Notes: generated from the letters alone by a model not told the origin. Shown: positions 23,408 to 34,885, counted from the stretch's first letter. The stretch: 64,000 bases of DNA from Biomphalaria glabrata (GCF_947242115.1 NC_074721.1:38018254-38082253), one strand, 5' to 3'. Numbers and translations are program-made.

Positions 23408-24488
23408 CGAAAGGTCCTAGGGCTCGCTGTGACCTTCCTTCAGGGAACAGTACCAGGAAAAAGAAGAAGAGGCAGAGAAAGCGATGGGAAGACAGCATCA
23501 AAGAATGGACGGGCCTGCCATTGAACGAGGTTTTATCTAAGGCAAAACACAAGAGGGTAATGAAGAAAGACGGTTGACAGATCATGTGTGGTGCCCCAAA
23601 GGTCGAACAAAGTATGGGATAGGTGAAGTCGAAAGGTCCTAGGGCTCGCTATGACCTTCCTTTAGGGAACAGTACCAGGAAAAAGAAGAAGAGAAGATGG
23701 GAAGACAACATCAAAGAATGGACGGGCCTCCCATTGAACGAGGTTTTATCTAAGGCAAAACACAAGAGGGTAATGAAGAAAGACGGTTGACAGATCATGT
23801 GTGGTGCCCCAAAGGTCGAACAAAGTATGGGATAGGTGAAGTCGAAAGGTCCTAGGGCTCGCTATGACCTTCCTTTAGGGAACAGTACCAGGAAAAAGAA
23901 GAAGAGAAGATGGGAAGACAACATCAAAGAATGGACGGGCCTCCCATTGAACGAGGTTTTATCTAAGGCAAAACACAAGAGGGTAATGAAGAAAGACGGT
24001 TGACAGATCATGTGTGGTGCCCCAAAGGTCGAACAAAGTATGGGATAGGTGAAGTCGAAAGGTCCTAGGGCTCGCTATGACCTTCCTTTAGGGAACAGTA
24101 CCAGGAAAAAGAAGAAGAGAAGATGGGAAGACAACATCAAAGAATGGACGGGCCTCCCATTGAACGAGGTTTTATCTAAGGCAAAACACAAGAGGGTAAT
24201 GAAGAAAGACGGTTGACAGATCATGTGTGGTGCCCCAAAGGTCGAACAAAGTATGGGATAGGTGAAGTCGAAAGGTCCTAGGGCTCGCTATGACCTTCCT
24301 TCAGGGAACAGTACCAGGAAAAAGAAGAAGAAGACAAAGCGATGGGAAGACAACATCAAAAAATGGACGGGCCTGCCATTGAACGAGGTTTTATCTAAGG
24401 CAAAAGACTAGAGGGGAATGAAGAAAGACGGTTGACTGATCTTGTGTGGTGCCCCAAAAGGTCGAACAAAGTATGGGATAGGTGAAGT
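23408..24488 (+). repeat. LINE 3'-tail segment amplified in tandem, five units
   Basis: Units begin 'cgaaaggtcctagggctcgc' at 23408, 23630, 23843, 24056 and 24269. Lengths are 222, 213, 213, 213 and 220. Units 2-4 are virtually identical and share a 9-bp deletion. Each unit is the 3' end of a LINE; in the intact copy at 49190-49545 the region encodes GLAKT.LQGTVPGKRRRG and WEDNIKEWTGLP. Upstream, 23340-23407 is the flanking LINE segment ('gatccCACGATGATgtgcta'). Confidence 0.92.
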
Positions 24489-24526
24489 CGAAAACGATTC
24501 ATAAGTCCTGAACACTTGTTGTAACA

Positions 24527-24723
24527 CAGGGGTTCTCAACCTGTGGGTCGCGACCCCCTTTGGGGGGGTCGATAGACGATTTGCCAGGGGTCGCCAAAGA
24601 CCATTGAAAAAATAGATTGTTATTGTCTATTCTTCTATTGCTGTGTGTGTGGGGGGGGGAGGGTCGCGGCTAAGTGGGGATTGTAAAAAGGGGTCCCCCA
24701 GCATAAAAGGTTGAGAACCGCTG
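24527..24723. mobile_element. hAT-type MITE
   Basis: Ends CAGGGGTTCTCAACC and GGTTGAGAACCGCTG form terminal inverted repeats. The interior has 'gggtcgcgacccc' and a GT/G run. The second copy, in inverted orientation, is at 34672-34885. The 8-bp flanks (ttgtaaca and ttaatgta) match poorly. Confidence 0.85.
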
Positions 24724-24729
24724 TTAATG

Positions 24730-25460
24730 TAACAGAATAGGTTTCTTCTTATGCATGAACCTGGAGCGTGTCGGCTCATTATAGCAGACGGCTTCGATTT
24801 GTTTTAACATTGTTGAAGAGTAGCGCTCTACACCTGGGGGGAGGGTGGATACACTGTAACTGTAAACCACTAACCTTGGTATTATTAATAAAACGAAATT
24901 GATTAGTTTAGTTTTAGATGTTTCGGATGCAGGGCCGGCCCTGGATAATTGGAGGCGAAGTGAATTTGGTGACCCTATTTAGTTACCGCCTTCGTTTGTC
25001 TAATTTTTATTTTTTAATTATTTTTTTATTAATAGTCAATTATCATAACGAATCGCTCTTATTTCTGGTAATGATTATTTCCGTTTCAGTTTTCGTTAAC
25101 GGCAACTTCACTAAGTGATTTCCAGCTCGTTGTGTATTTTCGTCTCCTCTTGCTCGAGTTGTCCAGGAAGGAGCAACATCTCATTGACTTTCTAATATAT
25201 TTACTTTTAGACACGCCCACTTTCCAGGCATTTTGGCTTATCTGTCGTACCCCAAAACGATCGCAGCCAAAACAAATATGTTTGGCCTAAGTCTTATCAA
25301 ACTACAGACAAAGTTTCTACTCTAACGATAGGGATTAGCTTTGATACTTTAAGGCCGATAGCAGTAGGGGCTCAAATCAAAGCGGTTTTTTTTTTTCTTG
25401 CAGGTGGAAGACGGAAGTTATAAACCAGTGAATAGGAAGCAGTTAAAATGTTAAACACTA
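24730..25460. other. Intergenic stretch with one transposon-like end
   Basis: A 'gcagggccggccctgg' motif at 24929-24944 resembles DNA-transposon termini, but no partner end was found. Nothing else is recognised. Confidence 0.35.
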
Positions 25461-25467
25461 AAACATG

Positions 25468-25560
25468 TGTTCTGGATCGCTAGCCTAGGGTGCTTGGCTG
25501 TCAAGTCTGAGATATTGAGTTTGAATCCCGCTGTAGGCTGAGCATGTTTCTTTCGAGTCA
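25468..25560 (+). mobile_element. tRNA-like SINE head
   Basis: The order 'tcgctagcctagggtgc', 'ttggctgtcaagtctgag' and 'gagtttgaatccc' resembles box A, an anticodon arm and box B. It is not foldable as an intact tRNA by eye. Confidence 0.45.
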
Positions 25561-25675
25561 TTTTATTTTCAAATTTTAAAATGCTGAATATATAAAAAAG
25601 TTTTCTTTTCGTGGGGGAAAAAAACACATGAATCGCCTACGGAATAATAATAAATGATATCACTATTTAATTTTT

Positions 25676-25870
25676 TGTGGCGCTTTTAGAAGAAAAGAAG
25701 CTAATGTTTTTGCGTTTTTTGTTTATCCGTCTGTCGGTCAGTTTAGTGTTAAGAAACTAAAAACAAGTGTGAAAATCCGATTTCACCTCGCCTGTATGTT
25801 ATGCACTTGAAATATTTAGGCCTACTTAAAATAAAAAAACAACTAATTATATTTAATTAAGCAAAAGTAG
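25676..25870 (+). repeat. Second copy of the 'tctgtccgtc' dispersed repeat
   Basis: Related to 3605-3800 through 'tggcgctttt', 'tatccgtctgtcggtcag' and 'gaaaatccgatttcac'. Confidence 0.5.
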
Positions 25871-26641
25871 TTTTCCACTTTCAAACCTTGTGGGTCAAAT
25901 AAACCTAATCTGTTTCTATGGGGAAAAGTTAACGAGGATGTTATGTAGCCAGAACAATGAGAAACCGACTTTACTTATGGACGTCCTAAAACTCAAATAA
26001 TATATAAACAAATACATGGAACGAATATTTCTGTATTTAGACTGACAGACCGGAGAAAAACAACAACAAAGCAAAAATGGAAATACCTTATCAGGCAATT
26101 AAATGCACAAATACGATGATTGATTCGACCATAAACTGGCCACACAGAGCAATTGACATTTTTTTAATCCAGAAATCTAACACTATCTTTGAATAGTAAT
26201 CGTTCAATACTCGCAGCAGAGATTTGCACCACTGTCAACACGTCTGCAGACTGTCTCTCTAGTGGTATCGGGAATGAGGATTGTTCGAACCACAAGCTGT
26301 GGTTGATAAATAAAACTGCTCTAAGTGCATTTTTCACGGTGCCGGGTGCACGCTCTTACATCGTTGCTGTCAAAGTCATTTGACTGGAGGACTTCGCTGT
26401 TGTATCATGATACTATTATGACTTCGTACTCTTGTAACCTGTGTATATATTAAATTTAGTTGTTTTTTTTTAATATTGGACACGAAGACAGTTATAGGCC
26501 TTTGTAAGACTTTGTTGATACTCGGTCGTTGGTATGTATCTCCAAACCTACAACTAAACCGATGTATGCGCTTAAAGTGCTTCATTTTTAAGTTGTATGT
26601 AGAAACACATGTCGTCCTGCGGGACTGTATGAATAGCCTGC
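25871..26641. other. Intergenic stretch without recognised features
   Basis: Only short unassignable frames and A/T runs are seen. Confidence 0.4.
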
Positions 26642-26990
26642 TTGTCCGCCTTGTATTAATAACATATTTGTCCGCTTTGTATTATTGAAGCATTTGTCCG
26701 CCTTGTATTAATTACGTATTAGTCCGCCTTGTACTAATCACATATTCATCCGCCTTGTATTAATTACATATTTATCCGCCTTGTATTAATTACATATTTA
26801 TCCACCTTGTATTAATGACCTACTTTTCCGCCATCTATAAATGACCTATCTGTCCTCCTTTTATTAATTACGTAGTAGTCCGCCTTGTAATATTCATCTG
26901 CCTTGTATTAATGATCTGTCGTTGACCTTGTATTAATGACCTATTTTCCCGCCTAGTATTAATGACCAATTTGACCCCTAAAGTTAAATG
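26642..26990. repeat. 26-bp minisatellite, about 13 degenerate copies
   Basis: The core unit 'tccgccttgtattaattaca' plus a 'tattta'-type spacer recurs throughout. Copies are diverged, suggesting an old array. Confidence 0.9.
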
Positions 26991-27029
26991 TAGATTTTGG
27001 GCTTTCGATCACTCACAACAATATCTAGG

Positions 27030-27301
27030 AATTTAGGTGCAGTGGCTGAGCGGTAAAGCGCTTGGCTTTTGAACCGGTGGTTCCGGGTTCAAATCCTGGT
27101 GAAGACTGGGATTTTTAATTTCGGGATCTTTGGGCGCCTCTGAGTTCACCCAGCTCTAATGGGTACCTGACATAAGTTGGGGAATGTAAAGGCAGTAGGT
27201 CGTTGTGCTGGCCACATGACACCCTCGTAAACCGTAGGCCATAGAAACAGATGACCTTTACATCATCTGCCCTATTGACCACAATGTCTGAAAGGGGAAC
27301 T
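27030..27301 (+). mobile_element. tRNA-derived SINE family A, best-preserved copy
   Basis: Box A 'gtggctgagcggtaaagcgc', box B 'gggttcaaatcc', then the full body to 'atgtctgaaaggggaac'. A useful reference for the family. Confidence 0.9.
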
Positions 27302-27529
27302 TAGGCTACAAATATGGAACAAACTCCCCATTCACTTGAACATAATACAATTATGCATGCACATGACTCTCTTACTGTAACGATAATGTTTTCATTGTTA
27401 ATCGAACATGTTTCTATTAAAGAATAGATCTATATCTACTGGAACATGAGATGACGCGACATGTTTTAGGCTACGTTATAGCAAATAAAATTCAAACATT
27501 TATAAATAACCAAACAAAATAAGGTTGGT

Positions 27530-27623
27530 GGACGTGGTGGCTAAATGGTAAGGCGCCTGGGTTCCTAACCGAAGGGTCTTGGGTTCGAGTTGGTAAGACT
27601 GGGATTTTGAATTTCGTGAACTG
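27530..27623 (+). mobile_element. SINE family A, 5' part, interrupted by a LINE
   Basis: Head 'gtggctaaatggtaaggcgc' and 'gggttcgagt', then the family sequence up to 'tttgaatttcgtgaactg', where a poly-T tract starts the inserted LINE. The SINE 3' part resumes at about 28178. Confidence 0.8.
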
Positions 27624-28177
27624 TTTTTTTTTTCTTCTTCTTCTAGCCAGCTTTATTGCTGCTGAGCTGTGAGCTCTTTTGCAGACTGTGCCAAGGAAAA
27701 ATAGTGTGCTGTTCTCTTCAGTTGTTCAGCACTGCCGTACAGGGTGTTGGTTATGTTGGGCTGTAGTGGTAGTAGGGTCTGCCTAAGGTGGGTTAGGGAG
27801 GGGCATTCAAAGAGGATATGGTTTACGGTTTCATAAGGGTGGGCGCAGTGTCTGCAAAGGGGGGAGTTGTGTGGAGTTTATTTTGTTCAGGTGGTAATTT
27901 AATAGAGGTGTGTGTCCTGTTCTTAGTTGGAAAATTGTAGATTGCTCTTTGCGGGGGAGGAAGTTAATACTGTCCAGTTTGTTAGGCATAGTAATGTCTT
28001 TGTACATTGCTCTGCCTGTGTTTCCTGATGCCCATTGGTTGAACCCATTGGTTGAACCACTCATCTTTTTGATAGTGGTGAACTGTAAGGCCACCCCTGA
28101 TTCCTCGAAACTCGGATGTGTATATGACGTTGTGGAAAGGCGATTGGTCGTGAGGATGGTCGCAGCATGAAACCTGA
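27624..28177 (-). mobile_element. LINE 3' end inserted in the SINE (minus strand)
   Basis: The plus-strand T run at 27624 is the poly(A) tail. The minus strand encodes a LINE C-terminus: FQLRTGHTPLLNYHLNKIN, a C..C...H....C cluster (CRHCAHPYETVNHILFECP) and HLRQTLLPLQPNIT. This is the usual region after the RNase H domain of jockey/I-type elements. Broken frames mark it as inactive. Confidence 0.75.
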
Positions 28178-28215
28178 TTGAACATCATCTGCCGTATAGA
28201 TGTTAAGGTCTGAGA
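28178..28215 (+). mobile_element. SINE family A, 3' remainder
   Basis: 'acatcatctgccgtatagat' and 'aaggtctgagag' are the family's terminal motifs, separated from the head by the LINE. Confidence 0.7.
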
Positions 28216-28730
28216 GAGGTTCAGTAGTAGGCTATAACTACATTTCAACACACTAACCTTAATTAATGGAAGAACATCGAGCAATGTGAATACACAGTCA
28301 CCATTTTATTTATTACTGCAGTTCTGCTGATTATAATATAGCGTGGTTAGAATGCCAGGCTTCGAGACCTATATGAACGAAAACCAAAAATTCTTAGATC
28401 ATTTTATGTTTCATTTTAGACTATTTTTTAAATATACCTATAGTAAATGTTTTAGTCACATTGGGAAAAAAAAGTAGCAACATTAAATTAATGTATAACA
28501 TTTGCGAAATTTCAATATTGATTAAGTCAGTGTCACTCGTAGCCTACCATTCTAATATCAATTTTAATCACCTGCAATAAAATTGTGGACATAGTTATTC
28601 AGAAATGCATTAACATATTTTCAATAACATATAGCCGAAGTACAGCAGACACCTGCATCATCACTATCAGATACATAACAGCAGAACAAATAACATTTAA
28701 TATCATAAACACGGACTAAATCATTGCAAC
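28216..28730. other. Intergenic stretch without recognised features
   Basis: Nothing assignable is seen. Confidence 0.4.
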
Positions 28731-29035
28731 TCCATAAACACAGACCAATTCAACTGTAACATCATAAAGACAAACCAAATCAAATGTAACATCATAAAGA
28801 CAGACCAAATCAACTGTAACATCATAAAGACAAACCTAATCAACTGTAACATCATAAAGACAGACCAAATCAACTGTAACATCATAAAGACAAACCAAAT
28901 CAACTGTAACATCATAAAGACAGACCAAATCAACTGTAACATCATAAAGACAAACCAAATCAACTGTAACATCATAAAGACAGACCAAATCAACTGTAAC
29001 ATCATAAATACAGACCAAATCAATTGTTACATCAT
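28731..29035. repeat. 30-bp minisatellite with alternating variants, about ten copies
   Basis: Unit 'atcataaagacagaccaaat' plus 10 bases. Variant bases alternate (acagacc versus acaaacc) between successive copies, giving a 60-bp higher-order period. Minus-strand frames of about 100 residues repeat a 10-residue motif and are artefacts of the array. Confidence 0.95.
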
Positions 29036-30043
29036 ATCGGGCTTTAACATTATCATCATTAAACCTTCCTGTAACAAAATAATTAATTATATCATTATCA
29101 TCACAGACCTTATCATCTGTAACATCATCATCGCAAACCTTATCATCTGTAACATCAGCACCATGGACCAAACCGCCGGTATCGTTACCACTGACCTAGT
29201 CACTAGTAAAATCATGACTATAGACATCGTCACGTGTGCAGCGATGCGAATAAGTCTTATCACTAACCTCTAAATTAAAACAAAATATTTGAAACCTACC
29301 AGCACTGAATGATTGAACACACAAAATTCATTTTTTTAAATTATCCGTAGCACAGGCAGTTTTAATACATGAACACACTTTCATAAAAATCCTCGAAAAC
29401 ACTATTCGTTCTAATTATGATTTCGAAATGTTCCCTACACAATATATTTTTCTTAACTCCTAAAACAATTGTTCTTATAAGTAATCTTTGTCTAATGATC
29501 CGGTGTACACCAAAATCAGTTCAAAAAGTGCCATTCGGTGTCTCATTTATATTGTATTACTCCTGAGGCGTTTAATCTATCTATGTCATGGGGGTCTTAA
29601 GTCTATGAACTTTGAGGGAATAGTGCATACAAATAGGGGTAGAGGCGAACACAGGTCGGTGAAAATCAAATCAATCAATCGCTAGATAGGACAGCGAGTG
29701 AAAGAGATCTCGTCTTCGATTCATTGATTCTCTATAACCGTTCAGAAATAATCTTTTGCACGTTTTCGAGATCTCGGATTGTAAAGTTGTTTGTTGGCAA
29801 AATGTTTTTCCAAAAAAAAAAAGTGTTTTCGAGAAAGTGGCTGTGGCAGAAGTATGCCACAACAAGTCACGTCACGACATCTGGCATTGATTAGTGTCAT
29901 AGTTTCTTATCTCAATGGCACTTGCTAATTACCGATTGGGGATTACGTTAATTATCTGTCACGATATCTCTTACATTGTACTCTGTAAGTGTTAAGCCGA
30001 CGAATAGTTCTATTTTTTAAATGATAAATTATAACAAAGTACT
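29036..30043. other. Intergenic stretch, CAT-rich at its start
   Basis: 29045-29220 contains imperfect 'accttatcatctgtaacatc' units, a diverged relative of the preceding minisatellite. The rest has nothing assignable. Confidence 0.45.
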
Positions 30044-30885
30044 TAGAGGGTACTTAGATAACTTAACATTGAACAGGGGCGTGGAATCAATGAAGTCTTA
30101 GAAGATACTTAGTTGACTGAACATTGTTGAACAGGGGCGTGGAATCAATGAAGTTTTAGAAGGTACTTAGATGACTTAACATTGTTGAACAGGGACTTGG
30201 AATCAATGAAGTCTTAGAAGGTACTTAGATAACTTAACATTGAACAGGGGCGTGGAATCAATGAAGTCTTAGAGGGTACTTAGATAACTTAACATTGTTG
30301 AACTTGAACAGGGGCGTGGAATCAATGAAGTCTTAGAGGGTACTTAGATAACTTAACATTGTTGAACTTGAACAGGGGCGTGGAATCAATGAAGTCTTAG
30401 AGGGTACTTAGATAACTTAACATTGTTGAACCTGAACAGGGGCGTGGAATCAATGAAGTCTTAGAAGGTACTTAGATAACTTAACATTATTGAACAGGGA
30501 CTTGAAATCAATGAAGTCTTAGAAGGTACTTAGATAACTTAACATTGTTGAACTTGAACAGGGGCGTGGAATCAATGAAGTCTTAGAAGATACTTAGATA
30601 ACTTAACATTGTTGAACTTGAACAGGGGCGTGGAATCAATGAAATCTTAGAAGGTACTTAGATAACTTAACATTATTGAACAGGGACTTGAAATCAATGA
30701 AGTCTTAGAAGGTACTTAGATAACTTAACATTGTTGAAATTGAACAGGGGCTTGGAATCAATGAAGCCTTAGAGGGTACTTAGATAACTTAACATTGTTG
30801 AACAGGGGCTTGGAATCAATGAAGCCTTAGAGGGTACTTAGATAACTTAACATTGTTGAACAGGGACTTGGAATCAATGAAGTCT
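30044..30885. repeat. Tandem repeat of about 60 bp with length variants, 14 copies
   Basis: Core 'ggtacttagataacttaaca' plus 'aggggcgtggaatcaatgaa'. Copies differ by presence of an extra 'cttgaa'-type insertion and by 'ggggcgtgg' versus 'gggacttgg/gaa' subtypes, giving units of about 57-66 bp. Confidence 0.93.
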
Positions 30886-30889
30886 TCCA

Positions 30890-31239
30890 CCTCCCCTCCC
30901 CCATGTTTCTTTTGGCGCATTTAAACCTACTTTACCATGAAGTATGTGTAAAGATTGTGGGAGGAATTAAGTCTTATAAAAAAAAGAGGAAGTATCCTCT
31001 TTAGGTATAGGTTCAAATGCATATTTCCTGAATAAATGACTATTTACCGATGTTTTAAAAAGCTATTTAAAAGTGGAGACTTAGATGGTGGGCAGTGAAC
31101 GAAGTATTCAACATGAGACTTTTAATGGATTTGAACCCACCCTTTTATCTTGTCACTTGCAGAGATTACCGATAAAGAACATCAAACATTATTTTTTAAA
31201 ACATATTTCAGATGTAGGCTACCGTAATATTTGAAGACA
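30890..31239. other. Intergenic stretch without recognised features
   Basis: Nothing assignable is seen. Confidence 0.4.
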
Positions 31240-31350
31240 ATCACAAACCCAAACCTCTCGCAGGGGATGGTAGCCTCCATGGTTCGAACCCGGGACCATC
31301 AAGACCACAGAAAGACAGTCTAGACCTGATACCACACGACCAGGCAGCCA
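31240..31350 (-). mobile_element. tRNA-derived SINE head (family C), minus strand
   Basis: The reverse complement carries 'gcctggtcgtgtggtatc' and box B 'gggttcgaacc', matching the family C head at 16063. Confidence 0.6.
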
Positions 31351-31670
31351 AGAATGAGAAGATAACTCTTCCTAGTCCCCTCTCTCTCTCCCTAAAAGGC
31401 TGTGACATGGAAATCAGATTGGAAAGATAACCGTAAGCAGAGGAATGCAAATTTATCACAACAAAACCGAAACACTGAAGCCAAATGGTCAAGTTCCCAC
31501 TAAGATACAAGTTTTGGATAGAGACCACCGAGAGGAGAACAATCGTGTGTAAACGATCCCTTTATGAATCGCCTCAATTAGCTGTTCGCTAGACTTTTGT
31601 AATCTTATATGCTCTTATATTTTAAAAAGTTGATTTGGGGCAGATATAAATAAACAATTAATGAATTATA

Positions 31671-31873
31671 TAGTGGCTTAGCTAGGGTGGATGAAAAGGA
31701 GCAGAATTTGAAAATCCCTCCACCCGGATCCCCATTTGAAGGGGGGGGGGCGCAAATGAGTTGTTCTTTTTTTTTTATTAAATAGTAAATATTACGCAAA
31801 ATGTAGTGACCCCCCCAAAGAGGTCAAGCCCCTAGGGCTCCCAAATAATGGCAAAATCCTACCTATGGTGCTG
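31671..31873. mobile_element. hAT-like MITE, decayed (GTAGCT family)
   Basis: Left end 'agtggcttagctagggtgg'; the right end read inward is 'cagcaccataggtagg'. The interior shares 'tttgaaaatccctccaccc' and 'attacgcaaaatg' with the intact MITE at 48717-48873 in inverse order. It contains a G run and a C run. Confidence 0.55.
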
Positions 31874-31959
31874 TGTGTAGGATATCAGCAAATAAATGCC
31901 CAAAAAAAAATTATGACAAATAGCCAAAAGGGCTTTAAAAGGGGCATCAGTAGCCTATT

Positions 31960-32205
31960 GAATAATACCTCGGATAATACCTTCAAATATAACCATATTA
32001 CAAGATCTTCGTGGCTCGCAAAAAACCGTCATTCAGGGAACAGTACCAGAAAAAAAAAAAAGAAGAGGCAGACAGAGAAAGCGACAGGAGGACAACATAA
32101 AAGAAGGCCAAAGACAGAGGAGGAATGGAGAAAGTCGTTCACGAATCTTGCATGGTGCCCCAACGGTCCAACGTACTAAGGGATAGGTAAAGGTAATATA
32201 TCTGT
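31960..32205 (+). mobile_element. LINE 3' tail (GHITRS/WEDNIKEWTG family)
   Basis: 'accatattacaagatcttc', 'cagggaacagtaccag', 'gaggaatggagaaagtcg' and 'catggtgccccaacggtcc' follow the order of the copy at 49190-49545, with an internal deletion. Confidence 0.8.
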
Positions 32206-32764
32206 GTGTGGAGGAGGGGGGGGGAGGTTGGCACCGAGAAGATTAAGGACTTAAAAGACGAAGACCGATGAAGCGCACAAGAGACAAAGGAAACAGAATT
32301 AACTCTTTCTCTCCTGATTGACGATACCATCGTTGATTTGACATTAATGACAAAATACTTCTCTAGATATAAATATAATTTTAAAAAACTTCATTCAATT
32401 TGTCCTGACAATTTCAAAGATTCAAGTGCCCACTTCTAATCTCGGACTTAAAAAAAACATTAATAACCTCAATTTAACCCAACTACGATTCCACGTGATA
32501 GGCCTACAAATAAGCCTTTATAGGCCTACTAGATCTATATAAATCTAGAATCTATAGATCTAAATCTAATTCTTTCTCATAATAATTTCTACGGTTGAGA
32601 GAAGAGATCTAGATGATAGATCTACCATCTACACTATTCTACATTGAATCTATATCTGTATTTGGCAGTCGGCCTTTAGATATAGATTTTGACTAGTACT
32701 TGTCACTACTTAGTTACACTTACACTTAGGACTACACTACATGAACACTACATAAAAATAAAAA
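32206..32764. other. Intergenic stretch without recognised features
   Basis: Rich in 'agatctat' words. Nothing assignable is seen. Confidence 0.4.
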
Positions 32765-33085
32765 ATGTATCCTATCTTATAGATTACAGACGTTACTTCA
32801 AAAAAAAAATAGAAGATAATAACGCCCTACGCACTTCATGTCAATCTAGCTAGGCGTGTTATTCATGTTAGTCAATGACTTAAACTCTGCTAAGTCGTCG
32901 GAAAAACAAAACCTAATAAATTACTCAGACAGACACAAAGATAGAGGCACATTTCTTATTCCATACGCTAGAACAAATGCGTACAATAGCTCCTTCTTCC
33001 CTAGTGTCATTAGAAAATGGATCGAATGGGTTGCCTAAATCAGCCAGGAAAACGAACGACTGAGCAGAGTTTAAATCACTGACTC
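32765..33085. mobile_element. CR1-like LINE 3' end with inverted 5' half
   Basis: 32765-32900 is a minus-strand copy of the family's 3' end, with tail 'tatcttatagattacagacg'. 32900-33085 is a plus-strand segment of the next upstream part (encoding LINYSDRHKDRGTFLIPYAR). The two meet head to head and share a short overlap ('gcagagttta' region). This is the arrangement left by twin priming during LINE insertion. Confidence 0.75.
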
Positions 33086-33099
33086 TTTGTTAACGGTGC

Positions 33100-33959
33100 G
33101 TAATTAAGCTCGATAACTCCGCACTAGGACTCAAAGCAAAAAGCGTCAAATTAAATAGTGTCTTCTTAGACGTTCTTGTACGAGCTAGTAAAATACGTCT
33201 AAAGAAGGTTTGGTGGGAGAAGGGTCTAAAAGAAAACGAAACGATGCCCTTTCATTCAATTTATTCTCTTTGTTTTTTTATACAGAACCAACATACGTCA
33301 GTCGAAGCTTTCACACCTGCAATTCTCATTCACGGCATGCACAGAACTCTGCGTTGATTGCACTGTTTGTTTTAGTAGAACATTAGGTAATAGCGATAGA
33401 ATAAGCACGCATATGATTTAAAAAAAAATAACCCAATAGACATTAAAAAATTCTTCTTTCTCTCCCTTTCCTTTTCCCATCTCTTTTTCTCTCTCTTCTT
33501 TGTTCCCTCTATTTTTATCTTTTTCTCTTCTCATTCTATCCTATTTTCACCCTCTCTTCCCCCCCCCCCCCTCTAAAATACACTAGCAAAACGATGCAGC
33601 ACTCCAAGATACTGGATAGGGTAGTTGATTTTCATTCATTCGATTAATTTTTGTTTTCAAGTTTTTTTGTTTTTTTTTTCAATAACTCTTTTTTCTCTTT
33701 CATCATGACAAAAATCCACTTTATTCAAGACAAAGGTCCACCCAAAATGTCCATATCGTCTCGATCAGGATTTCAACTTTCCAATCAATAAACATTTGTT
33801 GAGCAAAAATAAACTTAGAGTTCCTTCCCCTGGGTTATAGTATAGTGTGATTAAAAAAGAATGCGCCAAAACCATTTAACTATATTTCAGAAATAAACAA
33901 GCTTACAAAGACTGTCAGTTTATGTGGAAAAACATACCGGAAATCGCCACCCAAAGCAG
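33100..33959. other. Intergenic stretch, pyrimidine-rich centre
   Basis: A C/T-rich tract spans about 33447-33570. No gene or assignable transposon is seen. Confidence 0.4.
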
Positions 33960-34140
33960 GTAAAAAGGCAGGTTTCAATATTTTCAGAAAGAACATCAGA
34001 ATGAAATTCTATTAAAGACAAATGACAGAGAGGAATGGAGAAAGAAGGTTGACAGATCTTGTGTGGTGCCCCAGCTGTCCAGCAGACCAAAAGATAGGTG
34101 AAAGCGAATGTAAAGTTAAATGTGAACCTTGCCTAACTGA
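33960..34140 (+). mobile_element. LINE 3' tail fragment
   Basis: 'gaggaatggagaaagaaggt', 'tgtgtggtgccccagctgtc' and 'gtgaaccttgcctaac' match the tail family. Its inverse counterpart is at 4272-4450. Confidence 0.7.
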
Positions 34141-34484
34141 TGTCTTATAATGAAGACAATTTTACAATTGATCTAATTGTTTAATAAAGGGTCATTCTCT
34201 TATTCAAAATAACATTTCCGTAAAAAAAAAAAGTCTTTAGTTAAGTGTTCTATTGTGGTACCGCAGCGCTGTAGTTCACGCGATAATATCAAAAACTACT
34301 TATTAATTGTTGTTTTAAATTATGTCCAACTTATATGCATACTAAATAGATTTTTTCTCTTTAAAAAAAAAATAAAGTTTTTTTTTGTAATAGTTAGTAT
34401 GACAGAACTTACTTAACTTGGCAATACAAATGTAAAAAAAAAATAATAATTTTTTGACAAAAAATCTAAAACCATTTGATAAAC

Positions 34485-34600
34485 AATAGCTTGTTGCCAC
34501 GTCGCACAGACTATTGCTATTGGTCTCCACTGCCCACAGGTTGTGACGTTGCAGGCCAGTGTTAAGGCCTTCTGTAACGAACGGCCATGACCCAACTTCA
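34485..34600. repeat. Dispersed repeat E
   Basis: 'ctattggtctccactgccca', 'gttgtgacgttgcaggccag' and 'aaggccttctgtaacgaacg' are shared with 51770-51930. Confidence 0.65.
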
Positions 34601-34671
34601 CGTTTCTTTGAATTCAGTAAAGAGTTGAATAAATGTGGTGGGTTTGGCACAGAACAAACTAAGTTTTAAAT

Positions 34672-34885
34672 CAGCGGTTCTCAACCTTTTAAGCTCGGCG
34701 ACCCCTTTTTACAATCCTCTACACTGCCGCGACCCCCCCCCCCCCACACACACACAAAAAAAAAACACATACAGTAATAGAAGAGTAGACAATAACAATC
34801 CATATTTTCGATGGTCTTAGGCGACCCCTGGCAAATCGTCAATAGACCCCCAAGGGGGTCGCGACCCACAGGTTGAGAACCCCTG
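34672..34885. mobile_element. hAT-type MITE, inverted copy
   Basis: TIRs CAGCGGTTCTCAACC and GGTTGAGAACCCCTG. The 8-bp flanks ttttaaat (34664-34671) and ttctaaat (34886-34893) differ at one base and fit a hAT target-site duplication. The interior is the reverse complement of 24527-24723. Confidence 0.92.

Noticed and set aside
23388-23585. Minus-strand ORF over the LINE-tail array
   Set aside because: Antisense of LINE coding sequence.
24929-24944. Transposon end 'gcagggccggccctgg'
   Set aside because: Only one end was seen, and it is short and palindromic. Not enough to define an element.
28721-29171. 100-111-residue minus-strand ORFs with a 10-residue repeat
   Set aside because: The unit length of 30 bp preserves frame. 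The periodicity is that of the minisatellite, and overlapping frames are equally open.
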